47,561 nt of DNA, taken from Candidatus Thalassospirochaeta sargassi. GTDB taxonomy: Bacteria; Spirochaetota; Spirochaetia; UBA9216. Below, in pieces: positions 18,140 to 30,900 of this stretch (position 1 is the first letter of the stretch; each line of letters begins with the position of its first letter). The notes under the pieces were generated by a model. It was not told where the DNA came from, did not search any database, and saw only the letters and a list, made by a program, of their open reading frames with translations. Position numbers and translations under genes: made by a program. The DNA is taken from positions 1 through 47,561 of the forward strand of contig JAQQAL010000041.1 in the NCBI GenBank assembly GCA_028532855.1, written 5' to 3'.

Positions 18140-18964
18140 CTACTTCCGCTTCTTAACAATAAACTTGCTAGAAGATTTGCTTTTCTTACGTGTCTTGTAA
18201 CCCTTGGTAGGTTGACCCCATGGTGAAACAGGATGACGTCCACCAGAAGTTTTACCTTCACCACCACCATGCGGATGGTCGTGCGGATTCATAACAACAC
18301 CCCTGACTTTGGGTCTTTTACCCATCCATCTTGAGCGGCCGGCTTTACCGATTGTCACATTCATGTGATCCTCATTGCCAACCTCACCGAGTGTAGCTGA
18401 ACACTTCTTGAAAACCATTCTCATCTCGCCTGATGGAAGTTTCAGAGTTACATAATCGCCTTCCTTAGCAACTACGGATGCACCAAGACCGGCAGCCCTA
18501 ACAAGCTGTCCACCTCGCCCAAGTTCAAGTTCGACATTATGAACAGTATGACCGAGAGGTACGCTTTCAAGCGGAAGAGTGTTTCCGATTTCAATCGGAG
18601 CACCAGGACCGCTTATAACCTCACGTCCCACCTGAATACCTTTCGGCGCAAGAATATATCTTTTTTCACCGTCGGCATAAACAACAAGTGCGATGTTGGC
18701 AGTACGGTTGGGATCATACTCTACAGTAGCAATCTTCCCCGGGATACCAACCTTATCTCTCTTGAAGTCAATAACTCTATATTTTCTTTTGTGTCCGCCG
18801 CCTCGTCTTCTTACAGCAATCCTACCGCCGGCGCCACGACCTGCGTTTTTGCTGATTCCAACAGTAAGCGATTTTTCAGACTCGTTAGTTGTAATCTCAT
18901 CAAATGTAAGTCCGGTTTTATACCTGAGACTTGGTGTTCTAGGATTATACTTCTTAATTCCCAC
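18140..18964 (-). CDS. rplB: 50S ribosomal protein L2
   Basis: A 274-residue L2, essential for subunit association and peptidyl-transferase activity. It has the OB-fold and SH3-like domains and ends with the conserved [20 protein letters not shown], including the histidine needed for activity, and [15 protein letters not shown]. The start [16 protein letters not shown] is normal. Confidence 0.98.
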   Translation of the reverse strand: MGIKKYNPRTPSLRYKTGLTFDEITTNESEKSLTVGISKNAGRGAGGRIAVRRRGGGHKRKYRVIDFKRDKVGIPGKIATVEYDPNRTANIALVVYADGEKRYILAPKGIQVGREVISGPGAPIEIGNTLPLESVPLGHTVHNVELELGRGGQLVRAAGLGASVVAKEGDYVTLKLPSGEMRMVFKKCSATLGEVGNEDHMNVTIGKAGRSRWMGKRPKVRGVVMNPHDHPHGGGEGKTSGGRHPVSPWGQPTKGYKTRKKSKSSSKFIVKKRK

Positions 18965-18978
18965 TCTCGCCCCCTAAC

Positions 18979-19281
18979 CTACGCGCCTTCGACCGTATCG
19001 ATCTTATCGCCGGCTTTCAGTGTGATAATTGCTTTTTTCCAGGGAGTGGTCTTACCATAGCGCATACCTGATTTAGTCCGAGACATTCTTGGCTTGGACT
19101 TAACATTTACGATATTGCAGGCTACAGGCTGAACATTAAAAAGTTCCTTCACTGCTCCCATTATCTGAATCTTATTTGCTCTTGGATCAACCTTAAAAAC
19201 ATATTTCCTGGTTTCACCATCGCGCATTTCATTCGTTTTTTCAGTAAGGACAGGTTCAATAAGTACTTCCATTGCTTCCAT
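18979..19281 (-). CDS. rplW: 50S ribosomal protein L23
   Basis: A 100-residue L23 at the exit tunnel, the docking site of trigger factor and SRP. Conserved are LTEKTNEMRDGETRKYVFKV and KSKPRMSRTKSGMRYGKTTP. The ATG at 19281 lies two bases after the rplD stop; a second in-frame ATG is three codons later. The GGGGAGG in the end of rplD would serve either. Confidence 0.95.
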   Translation of the reverse strand: MEAMEVLIEPVLTEKTNEMRDGETRKYVFKVDPRANKIQIMGAVKELFNVQPVACNIVNVKSKPRMSRTKSGMRYGKTTPWKKAIITLKAGDKIDTVEGA

Positions 19282-19283
19282 AG

Positions 19284-19919
19284 TTATTTAGCCTCCCCTT
19301 TACCGTAGAAATCGTTCAGATTACCGGCAGCAGTCTCGAGAACCACAATCTTTTTTCCATAAAAAAGGTCATGTGCATTCAGCCTGTTATAAGACAAAAT
19401 GCTGAGTCCCGGGATATTTCTTCCGGCTCTTCTTACCATCTCATCATCATCCTTAAGAATGACTACCGAGCGTCCTTCAATTGATAAACTCTTCAGAATC
19501 CCAACGAGATCTTTAGTCTTTCCACTTTCAATGCTGAAATCTTCAACCACAACCAGTGAATCGTTCTGAGCCTTAAGGCTGAGAATGGATTTCAATGCTG
19601 CCCTTTTCATTTTCTTGGGCATTGTGTATGAATAATCTCTAGGCTTGGGACCGAAAACGGTTCCTCCGCCAACCCATACAGGAGACTTCTTGCTACCTGA
19701 TCTTGCATGACCGGTACCTTTCTGGCTCCAGGGTTTTGCACCACTGCCTCTGACTTCTGATCTTGTCTTTGTGCATGCTGTTCCGACTCTACGGTTAGCA
19801 AGCTCGTTTCTTATTGCATAGTAAATCGATCCTTCGCTTACTTCGCGACCGAATACGTCGTCACTGAGAGTTATATCTTTTATCTCTTCGCCTTTTATCG
19901 AAAAGACCTTTGCTTTCAT
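19284..19919 (-). CDS. rplD: 50S ribosomal protein L4
   Basis: A 211-residue L4. In E. coli it also represses the S10 operon by attenuation and repression. The internal extended loop that reaches the exit tunnel is clear (RRVGTACTKTRSEVRGSGAK, PWSQKGTGHARSGSKKSPVW). It begins MKAKVFSIKGEEIKD and follows rplC. Confidence 0.97.
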   Translation of the reverse strand: MKAKVFSIKGEEIKDITLSDDVFGREVSEGSIYYAIRNELANRRVGTACTKTRSEVRGSGAKPWSQKGTGHARSGSKKSPVWVGGGTVFGPKPRDYSYTMPKKMKRAALKSILSLKAQNDSLVVVEDFSIESGKTKDLVGILKSLSIEGRSVVILKDDDEMVRRAGRNIPGLSILSYNRLNAHDLFYGKKIVVLETAAGNLNDFYGKGEAK

Positions 19920-19933
19920 ATTCTCACCCTTTA

Positions 19934-20554
19934 CTATTTCTTCTTGGCGCGTCTAACAAGTACAACACTATCACGTGTTCCCGGCACCGCGCCCTTAACA
20001 AGAATAATCTGCTTCTCTGCATCAACCCTGACAATTTTCAGGTTCTGCACCGTTTTTCTCTCGCCGCCCATTCTTCCTGGCATCTTCGTTCCCTTGATAA
20101 CCCTGGAAGGATATGCAGCCATACCAGTAGAACCATTCGCTCTGTGAAACTTTGAACCATGTGTTTTTCGTCCACCGCCAAAGCCGTGTCTCTTCATTAC
20201 ACCCTGGTATCCCTTTCCCTTTGAAGTGCCTATAACATCTACAAACTTAAGTTCTTCAAAAAGTTCCACACCGTATTTTGTTCCAATTTCTGTTTCAAGA
20301 TCAAAATCTCTCATTTCATACAGAAATTGTTTTGGTTCTACTCCTTCAGGAAACTGTCCGCCATAAGGTTTTGTAACCTTCTTAGCTTTTTTATCAACAG
20401 TTCCCAACACACAGGCTTCGTATCCGTCTTTATCGACGCTCCGCTTTCCTACAACAACATTATCTTCGAACTTGATAACTGTGACAGGGGTCATTGTGCC
20501 CTGTTCATCGTAAACCTGTGTCATTCCGACTTTCTTGCCGATTAGCCCTAACAT
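19934..20554 (-). CDS. rplC: 50S ribosomal protein L3
   Basis: A 206-residue L3 starting MLGLIGKKVGMTQVYDEQG, with the loop reaching the peptidyl-transferase centre (GFGGGRKTHGSKFHRANGS) and KMPGRMGGERKTVQNL. I chose the ATG at 20554 because it gives the normal start with GAGG six bases upstream, rather than an in-frame ATG four codons earlier. The loop lacks the glutamine that is methylated in E. coli L3 (here GMAAYP). Confidence 0.97.
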   Translation of the reverse strand: MLGLIGKKVGMTQVYDEQGTMTPVTVIKFEDNVVVGKRSVDKDGYEACVLGTVDKKAKKVTKPYGGQFPEGVEPKQFLYEMRDFDLETEIGTKYGVELFEELKFVDVIGTSKGKGYQGVMKRHGFGGGRKTHGSKFHRANGSTGMAAYPSRVIKGTKMPGRMGGERKTVQNLKIVRVDAEKQIILVKGAVPGTRDSVVLVRRAKKK

Positions 20555-20584
20555 CGTATACCTCAAATAAAACTAAAATTACTG

Positions 20585-20896
20585 TTACTGCTTAATCTCT
20601 ACATCAACGCCAGCGGGAAGCTCTAAGGTCATTAAAGCGTCCATGACTTTTGAAGTAGGGTCTAAAATGTCAATCAGTCTCTTGTGTGTTCTCATCTCAA
20701 ACTGTTCTCTGGACTTCTTATTAACATGAGGAGACCTAAGAACAGTATACTTATTAATCCGGGTTGGCAGAGGGATAGGGCCTGCGACTTTTGCACCAGC
20801 CTTACCTACAGTCTGCACGATTGACTTCGCGCTCTGATCAACAAGTTCTACGTCAAAACCTCTTAATCTAACTCGGATCCTATCATTATTGGCCAT
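20585..20896 (-). CDS. rpsJ: 30S ribosomal protein S10
   Basis: A 103-residue S10 (NusE), which also takes part in transcription antitermination with NusB. Conserved are [40 protein letters not shown] and [20 protein letters not shown]. The ATG at 20896 follows AGGAGG. The hairpin spacer between tuf and rpsJ lies just upstream. Confidence 0.98.
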   Translation of the reverse strand: MANNDRIRVRLRGFDVELVDQSAKSIVQTVGKAGAKVAGPIPLPTRINKYTVLRSPHVNKKSREQFEMRTHKRLIDILDPTSKVMDALMTLELPAGVDVEIKQ

Positions 20897-20916
20897 TGTT
20901 CCTCCTGACAAATAGA

Positions 20917-20941
20917 GTCCTGGTTTTTTAACGACCAGGAC
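20917..20941 (-). promoter_or_regulatory. Hairpin in the tuf-rpsJ spacer
   Basis: A perfect 7-bp stem GTCCTGG/CCAGGAC (20917-20923 with 20935-20941) with an 11-base loop. On the minus strand it is followed by TCTATTTG rather than a T-run, so it is unlikely to stop transcription fully. It may partially attenuate, or protect the tuf mRNA 3' end after processing, thereby setting EF-Tu above S10. Confidence 0.55.
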
Positions 20942-20954
20942 CCCTGTCTTATCC

Positions 20955-22139
20955 TTACTCTACGATCTCAGATACCTGACCGGAGGCAACTGTTCTACCA
21001 CCCTCTCGGATAGCAAATCTCAGCCCCGGATCCATAGCAATCGGGTGAATAAGTTCAACCTCAAGCTCAACATGGTCGCCGGGCATAACCATCTGCTTAT
21101 CAGCAGGAAGGTTAACTGTTCCAGTAATATCTGTAGTTCTGAAGTAGAACTGAGGTCTGTAACCACCGAAGAACGGAGAGTGTCTACCACCCTCTTCTTT
21201 GCTGAGTACATAAGTAGTACCCTTGAACTTCATGTGCGGTGAAATTGAACCGGGTTTAGCAAGAACCTGGCCTCTTTCTACTTCTTTCTTATCAGTACCT
21301 CTAAGAAGAGCACCGATATTATCACCAGCCTGACCTTCATCAAGAAGCTTATTAAACATCTCAACACCGGTACAAGTAGTTTTTGCAGTATCCTTAATAC
21401 CTACGATTTCAATTTCATCTCCAACGTGGATAATACCTCTTTCAACACGACCGGTAACAACAGTACCACGGCCCTGAATTGAGAAAATATCTTCAATCGG
21501 CATCAGGAAAGGCTTATCAACATCACGTTCAGGAACCGGAAAATATGAATCCATTGCATCAAGAAGTTCCTGAATACATGCAGTCTTCTCAGCATCATCC
21601 GGGCTTGACATAGCTTCAAAAGCTGAGCCCTTGATAATGGGACAATCAGAAGGGAATTCATATGATTCAAGCAGTTCCTGCACCTCAACCTCAACGAGCT
21701 CAACAAGCTCAGGGTCCGCCAGGTCCATCTTGTTAAGAAAAACTATGAGCTTGGGCACTCCAACCTGTCTTGCAAGAAGGATGTGCTCTCTTGTCTGCGG
21801 CTCGGGACCGGAATCAGCAGCAACCAGAATGATTGCACCATCCATCTGAGCAGCACCTGTAATCATATTCTTGATATAGTCGGCGTGACCCGGACAGTCA
21901 ACATGAGCATAGTGTCTTTTATCTGTTTCATACTCAATATGACGTGTATTAATGGTTATACCACGAGCTTTTTCTTCCGGTGCATTGTCGATGTCATCGT
22001 AATTCATAACCTTACCACCCTGCTTCACTGAGCAGTACATGGAAATAGCAGCAGTAAGAGTAGTCTTACCATGGTCAACGTGTCCGATAGTACCTACGTT
22101 AACATGATCCTTCGTTCGTTCAAACTTTTCTTTAGCCAT
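20955..22139 (-). CDS. tuf: Translation elongation factor EF-Tu
   Basis: A 394-residue GTPase that delivers aminoacyl-tRNA. The G motifs are [10 protein letters not shown] (19-28), DCPGHADY and NKMD, followed by the beta-barrel domains 2 and 3 ([41 protein letters not shown]). An AAGGAGG lies just before the ATG. It follows rpsG after a 374-base spacer with its own promoter. fusA, usually between rpsG and tuf, is not present here. Confidence 0.98.
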   Translation of the reverse strand: MAKEKFERTKDHVNVGTIGHVDHGKTTLTAAISMYCSVKQGGKVMNYDDIDNAPEEKARGITINTRHIEYETDKRHYAHVDCPGHADYIKNMITGAAQMDGAIILVAADSGPEPQTREHILLARQVGVPKLIVFLNKMDLADPELVELVEVEVQELLESYEFPSDCPIIKGSAFEAMSSPDDAEKTACIQELLDAMDSYFPVPERDVDKPFLMPIEDIFSIQGRGTVVTGRVERGIIHVGDEIEIVGIKDTAKTTCTGVEMFNKLLDEGQAGDNIGALLRGTDKKEVERGQVLAKPGSISPHMKFKGTTYVLSKEEGGRHSPFFGGYRPQFYFRTTDITGTVNLPADKQMVMPGDHVELEVELIHPIAMDPGLRFAIREGGRTVASGQVSEIVE

Positions 22140-22431
22140 TTATATCCTCCTTACTACGATCCTAATGGCTCCAAAATTGCACGACAAGTGTGCAACCGTA
22201 ACGGCAAACTGCCGCCATAAGGCTGCTCATCAAGTTGTCTACAATATATTAGCAATTTCAGGATAAACCTGTTGTCACCAGACTTCGCCTGTATAACTGC
22301 AAGTGAGAAGATAGTAACGTAATCGGCTATAAGTATTAACTACAGCTAAGAACAGAACCACCTTACCACCCTATTGACAGCTCAAAAGGACGATTGGTTT
22401 GGCAAACATTGGACTGAGATTTCCCAGTCCT
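22140..22431 (-). promoter_or_regulatory. Long structured 5' leader of tuf
   Basis: From the predicted start (about 22431) to the ATG there are about 290 untranslated bases. The leader begins with an 8-bp hairpin (GGACTGGG/CTCAGTCC, one G-U pair) near the 5' end at about 22411-22430. Nearer the gene it has CGGCA/TGCCG (22202-22214) and TTGCAC/GTGCAA (22177-22195). The last is followed by TTTT on the minus strand, like a weak attenuator. A 22-codon minus-strand frame (22162-22230, MSSLMAAVC...) spans the last two hairpins but has no ribosome-binding site. The plus strand of this stretch shows no gene. Confidence 0.6.
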
Positions 22432-22438
22432 AGGTCGC

Positions 22439-22467
22439 ACTATAAATAAAATAGTACTTTAAGTCAA
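22439..22467 (-). promoter_or_regulatory. Sigma70 promoter of tuf
   Basis: Minus-strand TTGACT (22467-22462), 17 bases, TATAGT (22444-22439). It lies 47 bases after the rpsG stop. It lets tuf and the whole S10-spc-alpha block be transcribed independently of rpoBC and rpsLG. Confidence 0.88.
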
Positions 22468-22513
22468 GCACAAGGACGCCGCAACGCCCAAAGTGCGAAT
22501 AAAAACAATTCTT

Positions 22514-23369
<856 letters not shown>

Positions 23370-23413
23370 TTACGTGTAATACTCCCTAATACACAAATAT
23401 TTTCGTGAGCTTG

Positions 23414-23442
23414 ACTCTAACAGTCCGCCTGAAAAAAGTCAA
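23414..23442 (-). promoter_or_regulatory. Sigma70 promoter of rpsL-rpsG
   Basis: Minus-strand TTGACT (23442-23437), 17 bases, TAGAGT (23419-23414), about 45 bases before the rpsL ATG. The -35 hexamer and the AGT end of the -10 match those of the tuf promoter. Confidence 0.85.
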
Positions 23443-23637
23443 GCCCGCAGCCCTTACGACCGGGCAGGCCGGTACGCTTCGGGTTAATGGCGGGTTTCAG
23501 CAGAAACCTGTGATTCCTGACGGAAACCTTGATATCCGGTGCATTTGCGGCTGAATATCCTCACGGACTCAGCATGAAGCCGCAACACCAAAGCAATTCC
23601 GTTTACACGGAATCACGGTTATACATTTAAACCGATT
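23443..23637 (-). other. rpoC 3' region with several hairpins
   Basis: A GC-richer spacer between the rpoC stop and the rpsL promoter. It holds no open frame of note. On the minus strand it contains ATTCCGT/ACGGAAT with a GTAA loop (23596-23613), a longer GCGGCT/AGCCGC stem, and GGTTTC/GAAACC around TGCT. None is followed by a T-run, so termination after rpoC, if any, is not of the simple intrinsic type. Confidence 0.45.
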
Positions 23638-26600
23638 CTATTCTTCAGAAGGATTCGGTTCGTTAAAAATCCCGGCCTCGGACAAAGCCTGTTCTATTCC
23701 GGTTCCAGCAAGCGAAAGATCATTCTTGGCCTCTTCTGCTTCACCCTCTTCTTCGGCAGCCTCTTCAGCTGCTTTTTCAGCCTTCCTGAGCTCAAGAATC
23801 TTTGCAATTGAAGCATCAAGATCTTCACTTGTATCATCAAAAAGTCTTACATTCTTATAAGATCTCATTCCAGTTCCAGCTGGTATCGGATGTCCGATAA
23901 TTACATTCTCTTTCAATCCGCGAAGGTCATCTACACTACCGGCAATTGCCGCATTAGTAAGAACCTTCGTCGTCTCCTGAAAAGAAGCAGCTGACAGGAA
24001 TGAATCAATATTGAGCGAGGCTCTCGTGATACCGAGAAGCAGCGGCCGTGCAACGGCAGGCTCACCACCCTCTCTCATAACCTTCTTGTTTTCAAGATGA
24101 AACTTGTATTTATCAACCTGCTGACCATAGATAAAGTTGGTATCACCAACCTGACGTATCTCAACCTTCCTCATCATCTGACGAACGATTACACCGATGT
24201 GCTTATCATTTATAACAACACCCTGCATTCGATAGACTTCCTGAACCTCATCTACAAGATAAGACTGAAGTTCGTTTTCTCCAAGAATGTCGAGTATATC
24301 ATGCGGATCAACTGCACCATCACAAAGCGGTTCACCTGCTTCAACAAGGTCGCCGTCCCGAACAAGAAGATGCTTCCCCATAGGCACAAGATGCTTATAT
24401 ACTGTTGCATCCTTACCGTCTATCTGAGCAAAATCATCTTCAATCTCAACAACACGCTTACCTTTAACTATACCCTTCAAATGAATAGTACCGCTGATTT
24501 TGGCAAGCACCGTAGGATTCTTCGGCTTTCGAGCCTCGAAAAGTTCTCCAACCCTCGGCAGACCACCAGTAATATCCCTGGTTTTAACAGATTCTTTAAG
24601 AAGCTTTGCAAGCGTCTTACCGATATCCACCTTGGCGCCGTCATCAACGTTAAGATAAGCACCACCCGGCAGATAATAAGAAGCAAGTTCCTCACCATCT
24701 TCACCGACAACAAGCAGCATCGGCTGCAGCGTTTCGAGAGCATGCTCAGTTATCTTCTTATCAACATTTCCAGTGTCTTCATTTATCTCTTCTTTAAGAG
24801 TTGTTCCAAGAATAATGTCTTTATATACTATAGTACCCTCTACCTCAGCAATAATTGGTTCTGAGAAGGGGTCGAATACTGCAATTGAGTCTTCGGCCGG
24901 AACAACAGAGCCTACACCGACCATCAGCTTCGCACCTGTCCTGATATCAATCTTCTGATCCTGGGCTACAAGAACCACCTCATCATCAAGCACCTGAACA
25001 AATCCAATCTCCTCCGCCTTTAAAACTTCGGAACCGTTCTTAACTACATCATCACCCGGCACTACTTTAACACCATTCTCAACGAGCACCTTTCCGCCCT
25101 TTGTAATAGGAATCTGCTGTAGTACCTTTGCGACAATAACATTACCTTTTCTTGTATACAGAACGTCTCCGTTCTCAAGAGCAACTGTTGTACCGTTAAC
25201 TTCCTTAATAAGAGACTTATAATGGAGGTAAGTTCTATTTTCCTCACTTACCTTTGTCGCAGCACCGCCGATATGGAAGGTTCTCATTGTAAGCTGAGTA
25301 CCGGGCTGACCGATAGACTGTGCGGCAATGATTCCAACCGCCTCACCTATTTCAACAGTCTTGTTATTTGCAAGATTTCTACCATAACACTTTCGACAAA
25401 CGCCGTGCTCTGCTTCACAGGTAAGAACTGTTCTAATTCTAACTGTTTCAACTCCTGCATCTTCGATTGCCTTTGCAATGTCGTCGGTTATCTCCTGGTT
25501 AACATCTACCATTATTTCACCGGTAATAGGATGCTTTACTCGCTCAAGAGTAAATCTACCCTGAATACGATCAGAAAGAGATTCAACAACCTCTTCACCG
25601 TCTTTAATTGCCCTAATTTCTATACCGTTAATAGTTCCACAGTCATCTTCATTGATAACTACATCCTGGGCAATATCAACAAGACGTCGAGTCAGATAAC
25701 CTGCATCAGCCGTTTTAAGAGCAGTATCTGCAAGCCCCTTACGAGCTCCGTTGGTTGAAATAAAGAACTCTATAATAGAAAGACCTTCTTTAAAGTTAGA
25801 TCTAATCGGAAGTTCGATAATATCACCTGAAGGTTTGGCCATAAGGCCACGCATACCGGCAAGCTGCCTAATCTGTGTACGGCTACCACGAGCGCCAGAA
25901 TCTGCCATCATGTAAACGGGGTTAAAACCGCCCTTGTCTTCTTTCAGCGTTGTCATCAGCACATTAGTAAGATCTTCATTCGTCTTACTCCATACCTCAA
26001 CAACCCTGTTGTAGCGCTCTTCAGTAGTTATATGTCCCTGCTGATACTGTTCCTGTATAACTGTAACCTCTGCGTTTGCGGATTCTATCATTTCCTTTTT
26101 CTCAGTAGGAATAACAATGTCCTGCATTGAAATAGTAGCACCGAAAACGGTCGCATATTTAAACCCGGTATCCTTTACTGCATCAAGCATTTTTACGGTT
26201 ATCGAAGGACCATGTTTCTTGATTGTGTCAGCTATGAGGGCTCTAAGTTCTTTATCACCGAGAGACCAGTTAACATAACCTATTTCTTCAGGAAGCGCCT
26301 TATTAAAAATAATCCGGCCTGCAGTAGTTTCAATATATTCACCTTTGACTTTTACCTTACAAAGAGCCTGAAAATTCACCGCACCGGCTTCCTGGGCAAG
26401 AATAATCTCATCACCGGAACCGAACCATTTACCTTCACCATGAACACCAGTCTTAGCTCTGGTTAAATAGTTTATACCAAGAATCATATCCTGTGACGGG
26501 AACACAACGGGGCTTCCGCTTGCAGGGTTTAGAAGGTTGTTAACTGAAAGCATCAGCGTCCAGCACTCAATCTGAGCCGCCTGAGTCAGGGGCACATGAA

Positions 26601-27969
26601 CAGCCATCTGGTCGCCGTCAAAGTCAGCATTATAAGCGTGACAAACAAGTGGATGAAGCTTGATAGCCTTACCCTGAACCAATACCGGCTCAAAAGCCTG
26701 AATACCAAGTCGGTGCAGAGTTGGCGCACGGTTAAGAAGCACCGGATGTTCACGAACAACCTCATCAAGAACCGCCCAGACCTCGGGTGTTTCCTGTTCT
26801 ACAAGGTTTTTTGCCTTCTTAATATTATACACAACGTCTTTTTCAACGAGTTTTTTCATTATAAAAGGCTTATAAAGCTCTAAAGCCATCTTGGTAGGCA
26901 GACCGCACTGATGCATCCGGAGATCCGGACCAACAACAATTACAGAACGACCGGAATAGTCTACACGCTTACCAAGAAGGTTCTGCCTGAATCTACCCTG
27001 CTTACCTTTAAGGAAGTCGGAAAGAGATTTCAGAGGACGGTTTGATGCCCCCTTAACAACACGCTTCTTCTTTGAATTATCAAATAGTGCGTCAACAGCT
27101 TCCTGAAGCATTCGTTTTTCATTCCGGATAATAATATCAGGAGCATTAAGCGCCATCAGTCTCTTAAGACGGTTATTCCTGTTGATAACCCTTCTGTAGA
27201 GGTCATTAAGGTCTGAAGTAGCAAACCTGCCACCGTCAAGCTGAACCATCGGTCTGAGCTCAGGCGGTATAACCGGTATAACATCAAGAATCATCCACTC
27301 AGGACGGTTCTGTGAATCACGGAAGTTTTCTACAATTTCAATCCTCTTCAAAAGGCGCTTATCAGCCTTGGCTCCCTTTTCCACCATCTTCGCACGAAGC
27401 TCAACGGATAGAAGGTCAAGGTCAATTCGCTCAAGAAGGGTTCTGATAGCTTCTGCACCTATTCCGGCGCTGAAACTCATACCATATCTTTCACGGGCAA
27501 TATTGTACTCTTCTTCAGTCAGAAGCTCCATCTTCTTCAGATCCGTATCACCCGGATCAATTACGATGTATTTTTCGTAGTATAGAATTGATCTAAGCGC
27601 CGCCACGGTTAAATCAAGCAGCAGACCCATTCGAGACGGTACAGAGCGGTAGTACCAGATATGGGATACGGGAGAAGCAAGCTCAATATGCCCCATTCTT
27701 TCACGCCGCACCTTGAAGTGTGTTACTTCAACACCACATCGGTCACATATAACACCCTTATAACGAATAGATTTGAACTTACCGCAGTAACATTCCCATT
27801 CCTTTGTTGTGCCGAATATACGCTCACAGAACAAGCCATCCTTCTCCGGACGGAGTGTTCGGTAATTAATTGTTTCCGGCTTTTTTACTTCACCGTAAGA
27901 CCACGCCCGAATCTGTTCGGGCGATGCGAGCATTATACGTACCTGATCAAAATCCTGTATTTCTCTCAT
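23638..27969 (-). CDS. rpoC: DNA-directed RNA polymerase beta' subunit
   Basis: A 1443-residue beta' subunit, the largest protein in the window. The first zinc site is C60, C62, C75 and C78. The catalytic magnesium motif NADFDGD is at 447-453. The bridge helix and trigger-loop region ([20 protein letters not shown]) is near 706-725, and the second zinc site is C777, C851, C858 and C861. The C-terminus is acidic ([18 protein letters not shown]). The ribosome-binding AAGGAG overlaps the rpoB stop codon, and the genes are 11 bases apart. Many long frames on the opposite strand here are shadows of this gene. Confidence 0.98.
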   Translation of the reverse strand: MREIQDFDQVRIMLASPEQIRAWSYGEVKKPETINYRTLRPEKDGLFCERIFGTTKEWECYCGKFKSIRYKGVICDRCGVEVTHFKVRRERMGHIELASPVSHIWYYRSVPSRMGLLLDLTVAALRSILYYEKYIVIDPGDTDLKKMELLTEEEYNIARERYGMSFSAGIGAEAIRTLLERIDLDLLSVELRAKMVEKGAKADKRLLKRIEIVENFRDSQNRPEWMILDVIPVIPPELRPMVQLDGGRFATSDLNDLYRRVINRNNRLKRLMALNAPDIIIRNEKRMLQEAVDALFDNSKKKRVVKGASNRPLKSLSDFLKGKQGRFRQNLLGKRVDYSGRSVIVVGPDLRMHQCGLPTKMALELYKPFIMKKLVEKDVVYNIKKAKNLVEQETPEVWAVLDEVVREHPVLLNRAPTLHRLGIQAFEPVLVQGKAIKLHPLVCHAYNADFDGDQMAVHVPLTQAAQIECWTLMLSVNNLLNPASGSPVVFPSQDMILGINYLTRAKTGVHGEGKWFGSGDEIILAQEAGAVNFQALCKVKVKGEYIETTAGRIIFNKALPEEIGYVNWSLGDKELRALIADTIKKHGPSITVKMLDAVKDTGFKYATVFGATISMQDIVIPTEKKEMIESANAEVTVIQEQYQQGHITTEERYNRVVEVWSKTNEDLTNVLMTTLKEDKGGFNPVYMMADSGARGSRTQIRQLAGMRGLMAKPSGDIIELPIRSNFKEGLSIIEFFISTNGARKGLADTALKTADAGYLTRRLVDIAQDVVINEDDCGTINGIEIRAIKDGEEVVESLSDRIQGRFTLERVKHPITGEIMVDVNQEITDDIAKAIEDAGVETVRIRTVLTCEAEHGVCRKCYGRNLANNKTVEIGEAVGIIAAQSIGQPGTQLTMRTFHIGGAATKVSEENRTYLHYKSLIKEVNGTTVALENGDVLYTRKGNVIVAKVLQQIPITKGGKVLVENGVKVVPGDDVVKNGSEVLKAEEIGFVQVLDDEVVLVAQDQKIDIRTGAKLMVGVGSVVPAEDSIAVFDPFSEPIIAEVEGTIVYKDIILGTTLKEEINEDTGNVDKKITEHALETLQPMLLVVGEDGEELASYYLPGGAYLNVDDGAKVDIGKTLAKLLKESVKTRDITGGLPRVGELFEARKPKNPTVLAKISGTIHLKGIVKGKRVVEIEDDFAQIDGKDATVYKHLVPMGKHLLVRDGDLVEAGEPLCDGAVDPHDILDILGENELQSYLVDEVQEVYRMQGVVINDKHIGVIVRQMMRKVEIRQVGDTNFIYGQQVDKYKFHLENKKVMREGGEPAVARPLLLGITRASLNIDSFLSAASFQETTKVLTNAAIAGSVDDLRGLKENVIIGHPIPAGTGMRSYKNVRLFDDTSEDLDASIAKILELRKAEKAAEEAAEEEGEAEEAKNDLSLAGTGIEQALSEAGIFNEPNPSEE

Positions 27970-27980
27970 TCATTTACTCC

Positions 27981-30900
27981 TTAGAACTGCGATCCCTGAC
28001 GGGTTATCAGTTCTTCATCCCTTTCGGTAAGCGGAACCCTCTTCCCTTTCGAATCGTAGATTGTCAAATCAAGAGCAAGTCCCCTCAATTCCTGAACGAG
28101 AACATTAAATGATTCGGGAACTCCGGCACTTGATGCCGGCTCTCCCTTCACAATGCTTTCATATATTTTTGCACGTCCGGCCATATCGTCGGACTTAATT
28201 GTAAGCAGTTCCTGGAGTGTATTCGCGGCACCATAAGCTTCAAGCGCCCAAACCTCCATTTCTCCTAATCTCTGACCACCAAACTGTGCCTTTCCGCCAA
28301 GCGGCTGCTGAGTGACAAGTGAATAAGGACCAGTTGAACGGGCATGCATCTTATCGTCAACAAGATGATGAAGTTTCAGCATGTAAACCATACCGCAGAA
28401 AACATCATTCTCAAACGCAATACCTGTTCGCCCATCCCTGAGCTTTGTCTTGGAGCTTGTAGGAAGACCTGCATCCTTAAGCTTCTGCTCAATCTGTTCG
28501 TTCGACGCAGACTGGAAAACAGGGGTGGAATACCACTCGCCCAGCTTGGAACCGGCCCAACCGAGCTCAGTCTCAAGAATCTGACCAAGGTTCATTCGCG
28601 ACGGAACACCAAGAGGGTTCAGACAGATATCAAGAGGAGTTCCGTCTTCCATATACGGCATATCCTCTTCCGGGAGAACACGGGCTACAACACCCTTGTT
28701 ACCGTGCCGGCCGGCCATCTTATCACCCTCACGCAGTTTACGCTTAACTGCAATAAGAACCTTCACAACCTCATCCACTCCGGGGGACAGATCATCACCT
28801 TCAGAACGTTTAAGTCTCTGAACATCAATTACTGTTCCTTCAACACCATGAGGAAGCCGGAGAGAGGTATCTCTAACCTCTTTAGCTTTCTCTCCGAAGA
28901 TTGAATTAAGCAGTTTAAATTCCGGGGTTGTCTCGGTTTCAGACTTCGGCGTTACCTTACCAACAAGAATGTAACTCGAACCCACCTTTGCACCAACCCG
29001 GATAATTCCCTCTTCATCAAGCTGATCAAGGGCTTTTTCATTAACATTCGGTATATCACGAGTAAGCTTTTCTGGTCCAAGCTTAGTCTCGCGAACATCA
29101 ACACTGAATTCTTTAATATGAATAGATGTAAAAATATCTTCCTTAACAACCTTTTCAGAGATAAGGATAGCATCCTCATAGTTGTAACCGTTCCAGGGGA
29201 CAAATCCAAGCAGAACATTCCGCCCGAGAGCAAGCTCCCCCTGATAGGTAGCCGGGCCATCAGCAAGAACCGAACCTACTTCAACATGCTGTCCAAGCTT
29301 GACAAGCGGCCTCTGGTTAAAACATGTATCCTGGTTCGTACGCTGATATTTTATTATTGTGTATTCATCAACCTCATCAGGATCTGTCGCATCGTCCGGT
29401 TTTACAATCACCTTCTTCGATGTAACATAGACAACCTCTCCAGCACGCTTGGCTTTAGCAAGCACTCCTGAATCATAGGCGGTTTTCCCCTCCATTCCGG
29501 TACCGACAATCGGCGGCTCCGGAAATACAAGAGGCACAGCCTGACGCTGCATATTTGAACCCATCAAAGCACGGTTGGCATCATCATGTTCAAGGAACGG
29601 GATAAGCGAGGTGGCAACTGAAATTACCTGCTTCGGTGAAACATCCATGTACTGTATATCTTTGGGCTCTTTTGAAACATAATCGCCAGCCTTTCGAACA
29701 GCAACAACCTCATCCTTAAACTCACCCTTTGAGTTAATCCTTGCATTACCCTGAGCGACAAAATATTTTTCTTCATCCATTGCTGATAGATATTCAACCT
29801 CCGAGGTTGCCTTACCATCAATAACCTTTCTATAGGGTGTTTCAAGAAATCCGTAGTCATTCACCCTTGTGTAATTTGCAAGAGAAACAATAAGACCGAT
29901 ATTCGGACCTTCAGGTGTTTCAATCGGACACATTCGTCCGTAGTGGGTATAGTGTACGTCTCTGACCTCAAAACCCGCTCTATCTCTTGAAAGACCACCG
30001 GGTCCGAGAGCATTAAGTCGTCTCTTATGCGTAAGCTCTGAAAGCGGATTTACCTGGTCCATAAACTGAGACAGCTGTGAGGATCCGAAAAACTCCTTCA
30101 CCGCAGCAACTATAGGTTTGATTGAGATCAAATCCTGGGGCTTAACAGTGTCGGTTTCCTTCAGAGACATTCTCTCCTTGGCAATCCTTTCCATCCTTGT
30201 GAAAGCTGTCTTCAACTGATTAGCGAGAAGCTCACCAACCGATCTGACGCGCCTGTTGCCAAGATGGTCTATATCATCCACATTAGATTCGCCGATATAA
30301 ACCTTAATAAGAAAGCCCATTGTGTTTACAATATCTTCCCTGGTCAGAATCGACTCTTCGAGTGGATTTTCATAATCAAATTTTTTATTGAGTTTATAGC
30401 GCCCGACACGACCCAGATCATAACGTCGGGTTGAAAAGAACATAGTTTCCAGATCTTTCTGTGCGCTTTCGATTGTAATAGGCTCACCAGGCATCAATAC
30501 CGAGTAAACCGATACAATTGCATCTTCGCGAGTAGGTTCATCCACGCCCGGTTCATCCCGTGTGAATTTTGAATCTTCCCGCTCGAAACAGTTCAAAATA
30601 ATCTGAGAATGCAAAGATTCCGGATTATCATCATCGATGACATCAACCTCTGTAACGCCTGAATGCACAAGCTCATCAATATCATGAGGATGAAGTTTCT
30701 CACCGGCCCGATAAAGCTTTTTGCTTTCTCCTTCAACCTCTATGAAAACAGCACGCGATAAAACCTTACCTACAAGCTGTTCTTTTTCGGCTTTATCATC
30801 TGAGAAAACAATCTTTTTAGATTCATAAAAAAGATCAATTATTTCTTCACGGGTTGAGTATCCAAGCGCTCTTAGAAAAAGGGTTCCGAGAATCCTCTTC

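Noticed and set aside
23540-23575. Hammerhead-ribozyme-like string TGCTGAGTCCGTGAGGA on the minus strand after rpoC
   Set aside because: It resembles stem II (GTCC-GTGA-GGA) but lacks the CUGANGA and GAAA core segments needed for a hammerhead, so it is a chance likeness.
24097-24864. 255-codon plus-strand frame inside rpoC
   Set aside because: It lies fully antisense to conserved rpoC codons, has no ribosome-binding site, and its product has no recognisable pattern.
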